A stretch of 64,000 bases of DNA, from contig NZ_JPVO01000048.1 in assembly GCF_000772955.1 (NCBI RefSeq), positions 1 to 64,000 on the forward strand, read 5' to 3'. Each line of letters starts with the position of its first letter. The stretch's first letter is position 1. Positions 17,581 through 26,598 of this stretch are shown here, piece after piece. The stretch comes from Ureibacillus sinduriensis BLB-1 = JCM 15800 (GTDB taxonomy: Bacteria; Bacillota; Bacilli; Bacillales_A; Planococcaceae). The notes under the pieces were generated by a model that did no database searches, was not told the DNA's origin, and saw only the letters and a list, made by a program, of their open reading frames with translations. A program made the translations under genes and the position numbers.

Positions 17581-17901
17581 GTGATTCGAGACCGTGGAAA
17601 TATTAAATGGAATGCAATGATGCTGCCTGAGCATGTGAAGTTGCTTCGGGAATGGCATGAGAAGGATGACGATGTTGAGAAGCCCGAATTGGATGAATGG
17701 GCATTGCAGGAACTTAGTGAACAATTGAAAATCGCCTATACGAATAACTCTGAAGTAGAGATAAAAGTTTGGGAAGATTGGCATGTGTATAAGGTGGAAG
17801 GGAAAATTGCCGAGCTTAATATCCAAAAATCTGCACTTTATTTAGAAGATGGACGCAGATTTTTATTTTCATCCCTTTTGAATGTTACCATTTTATCGTG
17901 A
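17581..17901 (+). CDS. yolD: YolD-like protein
   Basis: This 106-residue protein matches the YolD-like family, which accompanies UvrX-type polymerases: IRDRGNIKWNAMMLPEHV at the N-terminus, then a long acidic helix. Its role is unsettled; a partner or regulator of the polymerase is often supposed. GTG at 17581 is preferred over the in-frame GTG at 17560 because AGAGG lies about eight bases before it and homologues begin at this point. The 38-bp gap to uvrX places both under the SOS promoter. Confidence 0.85.
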   Translation: MIRDRGNIKWNAMMLPEHVKLLREWHEKDDDVEKPELDEWALQELSEQLKIAYTNNSEVEIKVWEDWHVYKVEGKIAELNIQKSALYLEDGRRFLFSSLLNVTILS

Positions 17902-17986
17902 TTTGCATCGTAATCGGTTTTTAAATAATTTATGAGTTTTTTAAGAGCCGGTGTATATATTAAGCTATGTAGCTATGAGTTGATAG

Positions 17987-18021
17987 AAAAAGTGCTGCAA
18001 AATAATTTTGCAACACTTTTT
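17987..18021. terminator. Bidirectional terminator between yolD and the response-regulator gene
   Basis: AAAAGTGCTGCAAAAT and ATTTTGCAACACTTTTT are nearly perfect inverted arms with T-runs on both strands, serving two convergent units. Confidence 0.8.
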
Positions 18022-19159
18022 AAACGAACGCGATACGATGGTATAGCTCGTCAAGCTCGGACGAAGGGGCAACGTTCAAATCTTTCTCCAACCGATTTTT
18101 GAAATCGATATAGAGCTTAATGGCTTCATTACGATAGCCTTGCTCGATGAGAAGGGACATGCATTTTGCCACCTTTTTATCATCATAAGGAAATAAGGGA
18201 AGCTGCAACTGCAGATAATACAGCATTTTGCTGCTGTCAGTGGCAGCAAAGTACTGCGCGGCTTTGTCAAGTACGCCTAAGTAATCACTTGATATGCGTG
18301 CAGCAATCGCATTTGCCCAATCATAGTGGTTAAGCTCAAATAAAGGTCCTTTATACAATTCGATACACTCATGAATGAAATGAATGGTAGATTCATCGAC
18401 TTTTTCAATGGATTGCACTAACTGTTGAAATTGGTGCAAATCACAAGATATTGTTCTTAAAGAAAATATATAACTATGATTGACTAAAGAAATACAGTCA
18501 GAGAACCCATAGTTGTTTAAAAGTTTGCGCAAATAAGATAAGCACGTATGTAGATTGATTTTTGATTTTTTGTAATCTTGATCGGGCCATAAAGCTTCGA
18601 TCAATACATCGCGATGGATAGGGACATCCCGATGAATAACAAAATAAGCAAATAATTCTTTCGTTTTCGTTGTTTTAAAAGCAATGGGCTGGCCATTATG
18701 GATACATTGGAATTCTTTGAAACATTTAATTTCGAATGGGATTTCGGAATTCTTTAAGTAAGTAGTGGAAGGACCCTTAATTTGATCAAGAGCTTCCTGA
18801 AGGCGGCCCAATGTTTTTTTTAGACGTGCAGAAGTAACTGGTTTAAGTAAATAGTCCAATGAATTTATTTCGAATGCCCGTACAGCATAATCCGCATGCG
18901 CCGTTACAAATACAATCTGTATGTTGGGGTAAGTAAGTTGAATCGAATCCGCTAAATCCAGACCAGTCAGTTCCCCCATTTCCATATCCAAAAAGATAAC
19001 GTCCACGTCCAGATGATGTAGATCGTGAAGTTTGAACTCGGTTCCTAGATAACAGTGAAGAACCTGGACATCCGGGAATTCAGCTAATTTTTTTTCCAAT
19101 GTTGTTAGGGCCAATTGTTCATCGTCAATTAATACCGCTTTTATCAAATTATTCACCAC
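18020..19159 (-). CDS. Response regulator with receiver and bacterial transcriptional activation (BTAD) domains
   Basis: This 379-residue protein starts with a receiver domain: acidic pair D12/D13 (VLIDDEQ), phosphoacceptor D58 (VIFLDMEMGELTG), conserved T and K (FVTAHAD, DYLLKPV). A winged-helix region of about 100 residues follows, including KTKELFAYFVIHRD and SKINLHTCLSYLRKLL, and then a helical BTAD/TPR-like region to the end. This SARP-like layout is seen in Bacillales regulators paired with 7TM kinases. It is divergent from the kinase gene with an 82-bp shared promoter region, so the two almost certainly form a two-component system. The target genes are unknown. Confidence 0.85.
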   Translation of the reverse strand: MVNNLIKAVLIDDEQLALTTLEKKLAEFPDVQVLHCYLGTEFKLHDLHHLDVDVIFLDMEMGELTGLDLADSIQLTYPNIQIVFVTAHADYAVRAFEINSLDYLLKPVTSARLKKTLGRLQEALDQIKGPSTTYLKNSEIPFEIKCFKEFQCIHNGQPIAFKTTKTKELFAYFVIHRDVPIHRDVLIEALWPDQDYKKSKINLHTCLSYLRKLLNNYGFSDCISLVNHSYIFSLRTISCDLHQFQQLVQSIEKVDESTIHFIHECIELYKGPLFELNHYDWANAIAARISSDYLGVLDKAAQYFAATDSSKMLYYLQLQLPLFPYDDKKVAKCMSLLIEQGYRNEAIKLYIDFKNRLEKDLNVAPSSELDELYHRIAFV

Positions 19160-19241
19160 CAGAATATTACACTTTGCTATTATTATACACAGGTAGAGTT
19201 ACAAATTACTATTTATACTATAAAAAGGCAGGATCAATCAG

Positions 19242-22200
19242 TTGAAAACAAAGTGGGCAATCATGATTTCCGTCTGTATGCTCGCAATCACCATTACAGT
19301 TTTTTGTCTAGGTTTATTCCCGATAGACCCATCAAATATGAATGTAAAAAAGGGTGTAATCGATACAACAGATGGAACATCAGAAAGAACGGTAAAATTA
19401 AATGGGCAATGGGAATTTTATGCAGATGAATTACTGACCCCCAGCCAAATAGAAAAGACAGCATCATCCCCCAGCTTGATTCAAGTTCCAGGGAGTTGGG
19501 AAAACCAAGTTAATTCGGAAAATGACGTGGAAGTCGGAACATACCGTGTCATTGTAAAAGTACCAAAGGATGAAGTTTACGGAATTCGTATCAATTCCAT
19601 TCGACATGCCAATAAAGTTTTTATGAATGGGGTTGAAGTTGGGGGAATGGGGAATCCCACAACCAAACTATCAGATTATAGTTTTATGGAAAGGAAATTT
19701 AATACGTTCGCCAAGAGCTCCAACGGTGAAGTTGAAATCGTTATACAAGTGGCACACCGGTATAAATCGAATGGGGGGATTGTAAGACCGATTGTATTTG
19801 GGGGTGCGGAGGCTATTGGCAATTACACAGCACGGGCAACCATCCTCGATTGCGCGATTATTGCTGGTTCATTTTTAGTAGGGCTGATTTTCTTGCTTTT
19901 TACTATCATTAGGAGAAGAGCAGCAGCGGACTTATATTTTGCGCTGTATTGTTTTGCACAGGGAGTTTCGACAGCTACCCAAAATGAAAAATTACTTTTA
20001 AACTATGCACCCGAAATGGGAAATAGGCTGCTTTGGCAGTGGCAGTATTTATCGCTTCATCTGGCCGTCATTTTTTTAACCCTATTTTTCTATCAAATAT
20101 ATAAAGACAGTGTAAAAAAATATGTCATGTGGACGATCACTGGTGTCGTTTTTATAGCTACATATATTTATAGTATAGAAAATCCCATTGTCAGTTGGAT
20201 TTATAGAGAATTCCCGCCTATCGTTGTTCAAATCATACCAGTTATCACAATTGGCAGCGGCTTATTGTTAACGCTGTTTATAATTGTGAGGGCAATCATA
20301 CGTGATAGGCAAGATGCAATTATCTTACTTGTTTCGGTAGTAGCTTTTATTTGTTACGCAGCGTCGCTCGGTCTGGAATTGTTATTTGAGGTCGATATGA
20401 AGCATTGGCCGAAAATGGCCCAATTAATACTGATGATTTCAATCGCCTATTTTATCAGTTATCGAAATGAGAAAGCGAATAAACAAGTGAATCGGCTCAC
20501 GCAGGAACTACTCTTGCAGAATGAAATAAAAGATGAACTCTTAGTTAAGATTTCACAAGAAATGAATAAGCCGCTTTATGAGCTCTTGCAATCATCGAAA
20601 GTGCTGATGGATGGGAATGCGGGACCATTAAAGACTAAGCAGCAGGAAGCTGTTATTTCAATGGGGGCTGGCGTAAAAAAACTAAGAAGAATCGTTGATG
20701 ACTTCCTTCATGCTTCAAAAATAAAAGGACACATGCAATTTGCAATAACCCCGACTTCATTACACTTACTTAATGAGTTAATCTATGAAGTTTCATTTTT
20801 TATTAAAGAAACTGATAAAGTCAAAATCAAGAATCATATTTCATCAAACATACCGATAGTAATGGCGGATGAGAAACGATTGAAACAGGCTCTTAGCAAC
20901 ATTTTGCATAATGCCGTTAAATATACAGAAGCCGGAGAGATTGTTGTAGATGTTTATGAAAAAGGGAAATTTGCATATATAACGATAAAAGATACCGGTA
21001 TCGGTATAGAAAAACATCGATTGCATCAAGTCTTTCATACCTTTTACCAAGTTCCCGATGTTCCTCAAAACCGAAAGAACGGACTCGGGGTGGGACTTAG
21101 CATAGCCCAGCAATATATTAAGCTGATGAATGGCGACATTTCGATAGAATCAAAAGTTGGGGAAGGAACCACTGTCATAATCAGCATTCCGATTTATGAA
21201 GGGTACTTTGTCGTCAAGGATGCGATGGAACAATCCGCTGCCGCAATGGAATCAATGCAAGGAAGTGATTTCGCCGCAGGAACAAAATTTCCTGTGTATG
21301 TAGAGGGGAAAAAAGAAGAAACAGTTCTTATCATAGATCAGGATCAAAATGATTTGTTGAAAATGACGGAGGCGTTGGCGGGAAATGGATATACTGTCTG
21401 TGCCTATAACGGTGTGGAAGGTGTACAAGCCCTCATTTCAACGAAACGCCTGGATTTAATCATTATCGATGTTTATATGCCAAAGGATTTTATTTGGAAT
21501 GTAATAGAAGAAATCCGAGAACTTTTCCAGATCACTGAGCTACCGATTATTCTACTATCGCGAACAGACCGGCTGGATGATGTGGAAATGCTCTATAAAA
21601 AAGGAATCAATGCCATAATGCGAAAACCGATCATGAAAGAGGAATTTATATCGCATATCGAATCTTTGTTTGCAATGAAAGAAGCGGTGGAGTCATCTGT
21701 TAAGCAGGAGTTAATGTATTATTATGCGCAAATCACCCCTCATTTCCTCTATAATACATTGAATTCAATAATTGGATTGAGTTACGAGGATGTAGAGAAA
21801 TCCAGGGAGGCGCTGGAGTATCTCTCGATTTACTTCCGTGCAAAACTGGACTTCCAAAAACAGCAAAGCATCATAAGCATTGAAGAGGAAATGGAACTTG
21901 TGGAGGCGTATTTAGCAATTGAACAGATAAGATTTAAGCAATTGCATGTGGAACTGGATATTGATGAAACCATCGATTGCAAAATCCCGTCCATGACCTT
22001 GCAGCCTTTGGTCGAAAATGCCATCCATCACGGCTTGGTAAACAAAGAACATGAGGCGAAAATAGTGATTTCAATCCAACGAGATGGTGAATATGTTCGA
22101 ATCGTTATTGAGGATAACGGCGTAGGAATGTCGAATGAACAACAACAGCAGCTGCTTGAAGGGCAAAGCAAAAGACTTGGTTTTCTGAATCCATTTAAAA

Positions 22201-22292
22201 AAATCACGCTGATGCAAAATTCGAAGTTTGAGTTGAATAGTACATTAGGGGAAGGAACGCAAATCGTGATTATGTTGCGTGATAGACCATAG
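19242..22292 (+). CDS. Hybrid 7TM-DISM sensor kinase with two kinase modules and an internal receiver
   Basis: The 1016 residues read in order as: one N-terminal membrane helix; an extracytoplasmic 7TMR-DISMED2-like beta domain at about 45-185 (LNGQWEFYADELL, VPGSWENQ); seven membrane segments at about 200-400; a HisKA-like helix pair; a first ATPase domain (NILHNAVKYTEAG, DTGIGI, GVGLSIAQQY) at about 540-660; a receiver with D743 (IIIDVYMP); and a LytS-type kinase with H834 in PHFLYNTLNS and a second ATPase domain (PLVENAIHHGL, EDNGVGM). In the first module the usual S-H-E-x-x-x-P-L box is SQEMNKPL, with Q439 where the histidine should be. Only the second module keeps a phosphoacceptor. The TTG start is set by AAAGGCAGGA eight bases upstream. 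Its partner is the divergent regulator. Confidence 0.88.
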   Translation: MKTKWAIMISVCMLAITITVFCLGLFPIDPSNMNVKKGVIDTTDGTSERTVKLNGQWEFYADELLTPSQIEKTASSPSLIQVPGSWENQVNSENDVEVGTYRVIVKVPKDEVYGIRINSIRHANKVFMNGVEVGGMGNPTTKLSDYSFMERKFNTFAKSSNGEVEIVIQVAHRYKSNGGIVRPIVFGGAEAIGNYTARATILDCAIIAGSFLVGLIFLLFTIIRRRAAADLYFALYCFAQGVSTATQNEKLLLNYAPEMGNRLLWQWQYLSLHLAVIFLTLFFYQIYKDSVKKYVMWTITGVVFIATYIYSIENPIVSWIYREFPPIVVQIIPVITIGSGLLLTLFIIVRAIIRDRQDAIILLVSVVAFICYAASLGLELLFEVDMKHWPKMAQLILMISIAYFISYRNEKANKQVNRLTQELLLQNEIKDELLVKISQEMNKPLYELLQSSKVLMDGNAGPLKTKQQEAVISMGAGVKKLRRIVDDFLHASKIKGHMQFAITPTSLHLLNELIYEVSFFIKETDKVKIKNHISSNIPIVMADEKRLKQALSNILHNAVKYTEAGEIVVDVYEKGKFAYITIKDTGIGIEKHRLHQVFHTFYQVPDVPQNRKNGLGVGLSIAQQYIKLMNGDISIESKVGEGTTVIISIPIYEGYFVVKDAMEQSAAAMESMQGSDFAAGTKFPVYVEGKKEETVLIIDQDQNDLLKMTEALAGNGYTVCAYNGVEGVQALISTKRLDLIIIDVYMPKDFIWNVIEEIRELFQITELPIILLSRTDRLDDVEMLYKKGINAIMRKPIMKEEFISHIESLFAMKEAVESSVKQELMYYYAQITPHFLYNTLNSIIGLSYEDVEKSREALEYLSIYFRAKLDFQKQQSIISIEEEMELVEAYLAIEQIRFKQLHVELDIDETIDCKIPSMTLQPLVENAIHHGLVNKEHEAKIVISIQRDGEYVRIVIEDNGVGMSNEQQQQLLEGQSKRLGFLNPFKKITLMQNSKFELNSTLGEGTQIVIMLRDRP

Positions 22293-22462
22293 CTTTCGCT
22301 TATCTTTATGTACAATTTGCGGCATGCCCAACTACCATTCATATGCAAAGGGTATATTGAAAAGATAATGCAATAAAATTGTAATAATGTGCGAAAAAAC
22401 CAGTATTATTAAGCTTTTTCATGTAATATTAGCATAAAAAATGGGGGAACCGGCAGAAAAAT

Positions 22463-22487
22463 GTTTATCCATCCAACTCCTGGGAAT
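22463..22487 (+). promoter_or_regulatory. SigB-type promoter of the KGG stress protein gene
   Basis: GTTTAT (22463-22468), 13 bases, then GGGAAT (22482-22487) match the general-stress sigma B consensus GTTTAA-N12-14-GGGTAT with two changes. It lies about 57 bp before the start codon. Confidence 0.7.
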
Positions 22488-22544
22488 ATATCTAATAAGC
22501 TTATACCAATAGTAAGCTGAAAAAATTTTTAGGAGGAATTCAAT

Positions 22545-23003
22545 ATGGCTAACAAACGCAATAATAACGGTGAAAAGAATGGAAAAATGACTGTTCAAGA
22601 AGCGGGACGCTTGGGTGGAGAAGCTACCTCCAAAAATCATGATCGTGAATTCTATGAAGAAATCGGTCGAAAAGGCGGGGAAACTACCGCAGAAAACCAC
22701 GGCAGAGAGTTCTATGAAGAAATCGGCCGCAAAGGTGGAGAAACCACTGCAGAAACTCATGGCAAAGAATTCTATCAAGAAATCGGTCGTAAGGGCGGAG
22801 AGGCTACTGCGGAAAACCACGGGGAAGAATTCTATGAAGAAATCGGCCGTAAAGGCGGAGAAGCTAATCAAAACAATAACAACAACAATAACGACAACGA
22901 CAATAACAGCCGCAGCAATGACCGCAAAATGAGTCGTGAAGAAGCCGGCCGCAAAGGCGGCGAGGCCAGTAAAAACAGTCGAGGCCGTAAAAAAAGTAAT
23001 TAA
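22545..23003 (+). CDS. gsiB: KGG-repeat general stress protein (GsiB-like hydrophilin)
   Basis: This 152-residue, very hydrophilic protein is made of tandem 20-residue units, EFYEEIGRKGGE(A/T)TAENHG, about four full copies from residue 24 to 107, after a diverged first copy (MTVQEAGRLGGEATSKNH). An Asn/Asp-rich linker leads to a last unit (MSREEAGRKGGEASKNS). This is the plant group-1-LEA-like pattern of B. subtilis GsiB, thought to protect during desiccation and other stresses. The SigB-type promoter and the strong AGGAGGAATTC site agree with high stress-induced expression. It is monocistronic, with its own terminator. Confidence 0.9.
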   Translation: MANKRNNNGEKNGKMTVQEAGRLGGEATSKNHDREFYEEIGRKGGETTAENHGREFYEEIGRKGGETTAETHGKEFYQEIGRKGGEATAENHGEEFYEEIGRKGGEANQNNNNNNNDNDNNSRSNDRKMSREEAGRKGGEASKNSRGRKKSN

Positions 23004-23069
23004 TAATCTTTTATTAAACTAGTAATCTCACTATTACCTAAAACCATAGTAATTACTTGTGACGAAAAG

Positions 23070-23110
23070 GGATATTTAAAGCCAGCATTGGCTTTAAATA
23101 TCCTTTTTTA
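23070..23110 (+). terminator. Terminator of the KGG stress protein gene
   Basis: GGATATTTAAAGCCA (23070-23084) pairs perfectly with TGGCTTTAAATATCC (23089-23103), followed by six T residues. Confidence 0.9.
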
Positions 23111-23262
23111 CTTGTTCGACATCTCAGCCTTATCAAGAAGAGAGTTTCAATTTCAAAAATTTGCCAACTTGGTTGCTTGAAACTTCCCTACGATTAGGAT
23201 ATATTTAATCTCGCTTGAGATTTTTGCAACTATTGATTTTGGAATCCGACATTAAAGGGGAA

Positions 23263-23829
23263 ATGAAAAACAATATGCAAGATTATTACAATGAAGAGTA
23301 TCTTTATCAGTTAATTACTTCTACGATTCAGGCTGTTGGAATGCATAATGAAGTGAAGCAGGATGAGTCGGGAATTAATATGACATATAATTTTATCAGT
23401 AATTGTGTGGGATTTGATGCATGCCGTTTAGTGGAAGCATGGAAAGAAATTGAGGCAGCAATTCCATTTGAGCAGTATGTAATAACGCTAACAATGCACG
23501 AACTTGGTCATGCCATGGATCGGGAAGCATTACAGCAATCGCTGAGTCGAACACTGGAGATAATGGAAATTAAAGCGGAGCATTCGGAAAGAGAGCTTTA
23601 TACGAATGAGCATCTTTTGTCGATTATCATAGAAGAGCATGAAATGAATATCACTTTCGAAGAGACGGCATGGCATAATGCCAAACGACTGAATGAAAAG
23701 GCCAATTTGGTTGATGAGGTTACATTCGAATTGATAAAAAACCAAGGCTTGGCTACATATAATAGTATATATGAAGAAGATTTAGCTATCTACAGTAGGG
23801 TAATGCATCAAACGCTGCAGACGGTTTAA
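23263..23829 (+). CDS. Conserved hypothetical protein with an HExxH motif
   Basis: This 188-residue protein has HELGH at residues 79-83 within ITLTMHELGHAMDREAL, a zincin-like zinc-binding helix. A possible third ligand region is EEHEMNITFEETAW about 48 residues later. There is no signal peptide or membrane segment, so it would be cytoplasmic. Similar Bacillales proteins are, as I recall, often labelled hypothetical or (doubtfully) integrase. AAAGGGG precedes the ATG at 23263; a second in-frame ATG is at 23275. Whether it is an active peptidase is open. Confidence 0.6.
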   Translation: MKNNMQDYYNEEYLYQLITSTIQAVGMHNEVKQDESGINMTYNFISNCVGFDACRLVEAWKEIEAAIPFEQYVITLTMHELGHAMDREALQQSLSRTLEIMEIKAEHSERELYTNEHLLSIIIEEHEMNITFEETAWHNAKRLNEKANLVDEVTFELIKNQGLATYNSIYEEDLAIYSRVMHQTLQTV

Positions 23830-24246
23830 GTTTTAAAATAGCGACCAGTTATTTGCTTTTTAACTTTGTACCCTCATATAGCAAGGGTTAAACAAATTTT
23901 ATAGTGAATTATAAAAAAAATCATGAATGCATTTCTGAATTGTCGGACACGACTTAACGTTTGGAAATGCTTTTTTGTTTGATTTTCAGTTTGCAAAGAC
24001 TCGGAAAAAGTCCATGTCAAATACCCAAAAGAAAAGGCCTGCATATGATAGGGGAGAGCCATAAATAGAAAAGACTAAAAATTCATATTGTCTTTTATAA
24101 AAGAACGAAGTATAATAAAAATCGCTATAAACGTTGATATAACAGTGTTTTATTGTATTTTTGTAGTGTACATTTGTTTGCGTAGATGAGAGTTTTTAAA
24201 AAAAATAGTGAGATAGGCTTTTTTAACATCGAGGGAGGGTGCGAAC
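23830..24246. other. Intergenic region with no recognisable gene
   Basis: The 417 bp between the HExxH gene and tdh are AT-rich. A minus-strand frame of 62 codons at 23874-24062 has no ribosome site and no recognisable content. AGGGAGGG near 24233 is the tdh ribosome site. Confidence 0.4.
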
Positions 24247-25200
24247 ATGAAAAAAATAATTGTCACGGGTGCATTAGGACAGATCGGTTCGGAACTGGTT
24301 GTGAAATTGCGTGATATATATGGTGTGGGAAATGTATTAGCTACAGATATTCGTAAACCGGAGGATACTTGTGGGCCGTTCGAGTTGCTGGATGTAACAG
24401 ATGCGAAGAAAATGCATGATCTTTCCAAAGATTTCGGTGCAGATACAATGATTCATATGGCTGCGTTACTATCTGCAACTGCCGAAAAGAATCCTCAATT
24501 TGCATGGAATCTAAATATGGGTGGGTTGATGAATGCCCTTGAAGTATCGCGAGAATTAAATTTGCAATTTTTTACGCCAAGTTCAATCGGGGCTTTCGGT
24601 CCATCGACTCCCAAGGACAACACACCCCAGGATACGCTGCAACGTCCAACGACGATGTATGGTGTCAACAAAGTAGCAGGGGAGCTACTATGTGATTATT
24701 ACTACAGCCGTTTTGGTGTGGATACGCGCGGTGTCCGCTTCCCGGGGTTAATTTCATACGCAACCCCTCCAGGCGGTGGAACAACGGATTATGCAGTGGA
24801 TATCTATTATAAGGCAATAGAGCAAGGACGTTACACATCGTACATTGCTGAGGGTACCTATATGGACATGATGTATATGCCAGACGCATTACAAGCAATT
24901 GTCAATTTAATGGAGGCTGATGGTTCGAAGCTGAAACATCGTAACGCCTTTAATATAACGGCAATGAGCTTTGAGCCATCCCAAATCGCTGAAGAAATCA
25001 AAAAGCATATCCCAACATTTAAAATGGATTACAATGTAGACCCGGTCCGCCAAGCCATCGCGGATAGCTGGCCGAATTCCATTGACTCCTCGGCTGCCGA
25101 GGAAGAGTGGGGCTTTAAAGCGGATTATAACCTGGAAAATATGACAGTTGATATGCTTGAAAAATTAAGAGCAAAGTTGGACCAAAGAGCAATTTCATAG
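24247..25200 (+). CDS. tdh: L-threonine 3-dehydrogenase, NAD-epimerase (SDR) type
   Basis: This 317-residue extended-SDR protein oxidises L-threonine to 2-amino-3-oxobutyrate with NAD+, the substrate of Kbl. The Rossmann motif is GALGQIG near the N-terminus, and the catalytic Y-x-x-x-K is in [11 protein letters not shown]. The GVRFPGLIS and [15 protein letters not shown] segments mark the short TDH family related to UDP-galactose epimerases, unlike the zinc-dependent medium-chain Tdh of E. coli and B. subtilis. It is monocistronic, with AGGGAGGG upstream and a terminator downstream. Confidence 0.88.
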   Translation: MKKIIVTGALGQIGSELVVKLRDIYGVGNVLATDIRKPEDTCGPFELLDVTDAKKMHDLSKDFGADTMIHMAALLSATAEKNPQFAWNLNMGGLMNALEVSRELNLQFFTPSSIGAFGPSTPKDNTPQDTLQRPTTMYGVNKVAGELLCDYYYSRFGVDTRGVRFPGLISYATPPGGGTTDYAVDIYYKAIEQGRYTSYIAEGTYMDMMYMPDALQAIVNLMEADGSKLKHRNAFNITAMSFEPSQIAEEIKKHIPTFKMDYNVDPVRQAIADSWPNSIDSSAAEEEWGFKADYNLENMTVDMLEKLRAKLDQRAIS

Positions 25201-25209
25201 ATAGAAAGT

Positions 25210-25244
25210 AAGCACAACCTTCTGAAACGAAGGCTGTGCTTTTT
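25210..25244 (+). terminator. Terminator of tdh
   Basis: AAGCACAACCTTC pairs with GAAGGCTGTGCTT (one mismatch) around TGAAAC, followed by T residues. Confidence 0.85.
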
Positions 25245-25318
25245 AATATTGGACTAAAGAATGAATCCGAAAAACCATTACTAGGAGTATAATCAGTTAA
25301 AAGTAGGGAGTTGAAGGA

Positions 25319-25771
25319 ATGATTAGAGGAATATATGAAGCTCATTTACCGGTAAGCAATTTAGATAATTCCATTGAGTTTTATAAAAAGTTAGGTTTAG
25401 AAATGGCATTCCGAAAGGGGAAATTAGCATTTTTTTGGATAGTGAAAGGAGAAAGCTGGTTAGGTCTTTGGGAAAGTGAGGAGGTCCATCTTCCATATCA
25501 CCCTTCGATACGTCACCTAGCATTCAAGGTGGAGATTGAAGATCTAGAAAGCGCAAAAAAATGGTTGGATAAATTGGAAATACCTGTACGTACCTCGTTT
25601 GGTTTTACAAAAGAACAACAGCCGCTTGTACTCCCAAATAATCCGCACGCACATGGTGCAATCTATTTTTCTGATCCGGATGGAAACTCCATTGAATTAA
25701 TTTGTCCACTTCGTCTTGACGTAATTGAAGAATTTGAAATGATGACGCTGGAAGAGTGGAAAGCAAGGTAA
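25319..25771 (+). CDS. VOC-superfamily (glyoxalase/bleomycin resistance-like) protein
   Basis: This 150-residue protein shows the VOC fold pattern twice: EAHLPVSNLDNSIEFYKKLG at the N-terminus, and HLAFKVE followed by IYFSDPDGNSIELICP in the second half. Candidate metal ligands are H9, H64 and E138, though spacing is only estimated. The substrate cannot be told: fosfomycin-type thiol transferases, glyoxalases and dioxygenases share this fold. It is a single gene, convergent with trpA. The AAGGA site is immediately upstream of the ATG. Confidence 0.8.
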   Translation: MIRGIYEAHLPVSNLDNSIEFYKKLGLEMAFRKGKLAFFWIVKGESWLGLWESEEVHLPYHPSIRHLAFKVEIEDLESAKKWLDKLEIPVRTSFGFTKEQQPLVLPNNPHAHGAIYFSDPDGNSIELICPLRLDVIEEFEMMTLEEWKAR

Positions 25772-25774
25772 TAA

Positions 25775-25812
25775 AGCAAGGCATCACCTCCGAATGTCAG
25801 GGATGCCTTGCT
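25775..25812. terminator. Bidirectional hairpin between the VOC gene and trpA
   Basis: AGCAAGGCATC (25775-25785) pairs perfectly with GATGCCTTGCT (25802-25812). The T-tract is weak on both sides. Confidence 0.65.
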
Positions 25813-25815
25813 ATA

Positions 25816-26598
25816 TTATTTCACAGGAGTTACCTTAGAAGCGCCGATTAAATCCTCGATTGTTGCCCAATCTTCATTTACGATACTTTCAACAATTTTA
25901 CTTCCAACAATCACACCGCTGCAAAAAGAGCCGAAGTCTTTCACATGATCAGGAGTAGAGATGCCAAAGCCTGCTAATACAGGGGTATCCGTATAGGATT
26001 GAATCCTTTTAAAATGCTCTTGTAATTCATTGGCGAAGCTTGAACGGGCGCCTGTAATCCCATTTACGGTAACTGCGTAGATAAAGCCCTCGCTTGCTTT
26101 GGTCAACCGTTCCATTCGCTCCGGGGTACTTGTTAATGAAACGAGTTGAACAAGGGAAATTCTCTCCTTGGAGAGTGCAGGGTGGACAATTGCACTTTCC
26201 TCCAAAGGCATATCAGGAATGATCAATCCACGTATACCAGCTGCTTTGGCGTCTGCAGCAAATTGTTCTACGCCGTAAGCTAAAATCGGATTTAAGTAAG
26301 TCATGGCAACAAGTGGAACGGTGAGTTCATCTGCAAAGCCGGTCAACGTTTCAATCACTTTCCGCAAAGTAGTCCCGTTTGCCAAAGCGCGTTCACCAGC
26401 CCTCTCGATGGTTGGACCGTCCGCTACAGGATCGGTAAATGGAATACCTATTTCAATCGCCGTCACCCCGAGCTGCTGAAGCTTCAGGATGATCGGTTTC
26501 AATTTCTCCAAGCCGCCGTCGCCCGCCATTATATAAGGGATGAAGGCTTTACTGCCCTGAGAGGTAGCAGATAACACGGCATCTTTTAATTGGCTCAT
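25816..26598 (-). CDS. trpA: Tryptophan synthase alpha chain
   Basis: This 260-residue TIM-barrel subunit cleaves indole-3-glycerol phosphate to indole and glyceraldehyde phosphate. [20 protein letters not shown] carries the catalytic Glu and Asp region, and [10 protein letters not shown] the phosphate site. It overlaps trpB by four bases (ATGA), giving translational coupling of the two synthase chains, and is the last gene of the trp operon. Confidence 0.96.
   Translation of the reverse strand: MSQLKDAVLSATSQGSKAFIPYIMAGDGGLEKLKPIILKLQQLGVTAIEIGIPFTDPVADGPTIERAGERALANGTTLRKVIETLTGFADELTVPLVAMTYLNPILAYGVEQFAADAKAAGIRGLIIPDMPLEESAIVHPALSKERISLVQLVSLTSTPERMERLTKASEGFIYAVTVNGITGARSSFANELQEHFKRIQSYTDTPVLAGFGISTPDHVKDFGSFCSGVIVGSKIVESIVNEDWATIEDLIGASKVTPVK

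Noticed and set aside
22419-22871. 150-codon minus-strand frame opposite the KGG repeats
   Set aside because: It mirrors the repeated codons of the KGG gene on the other strand and has no ribosome site; the plus-strand gene has a promoter, ribosome site and terminator.
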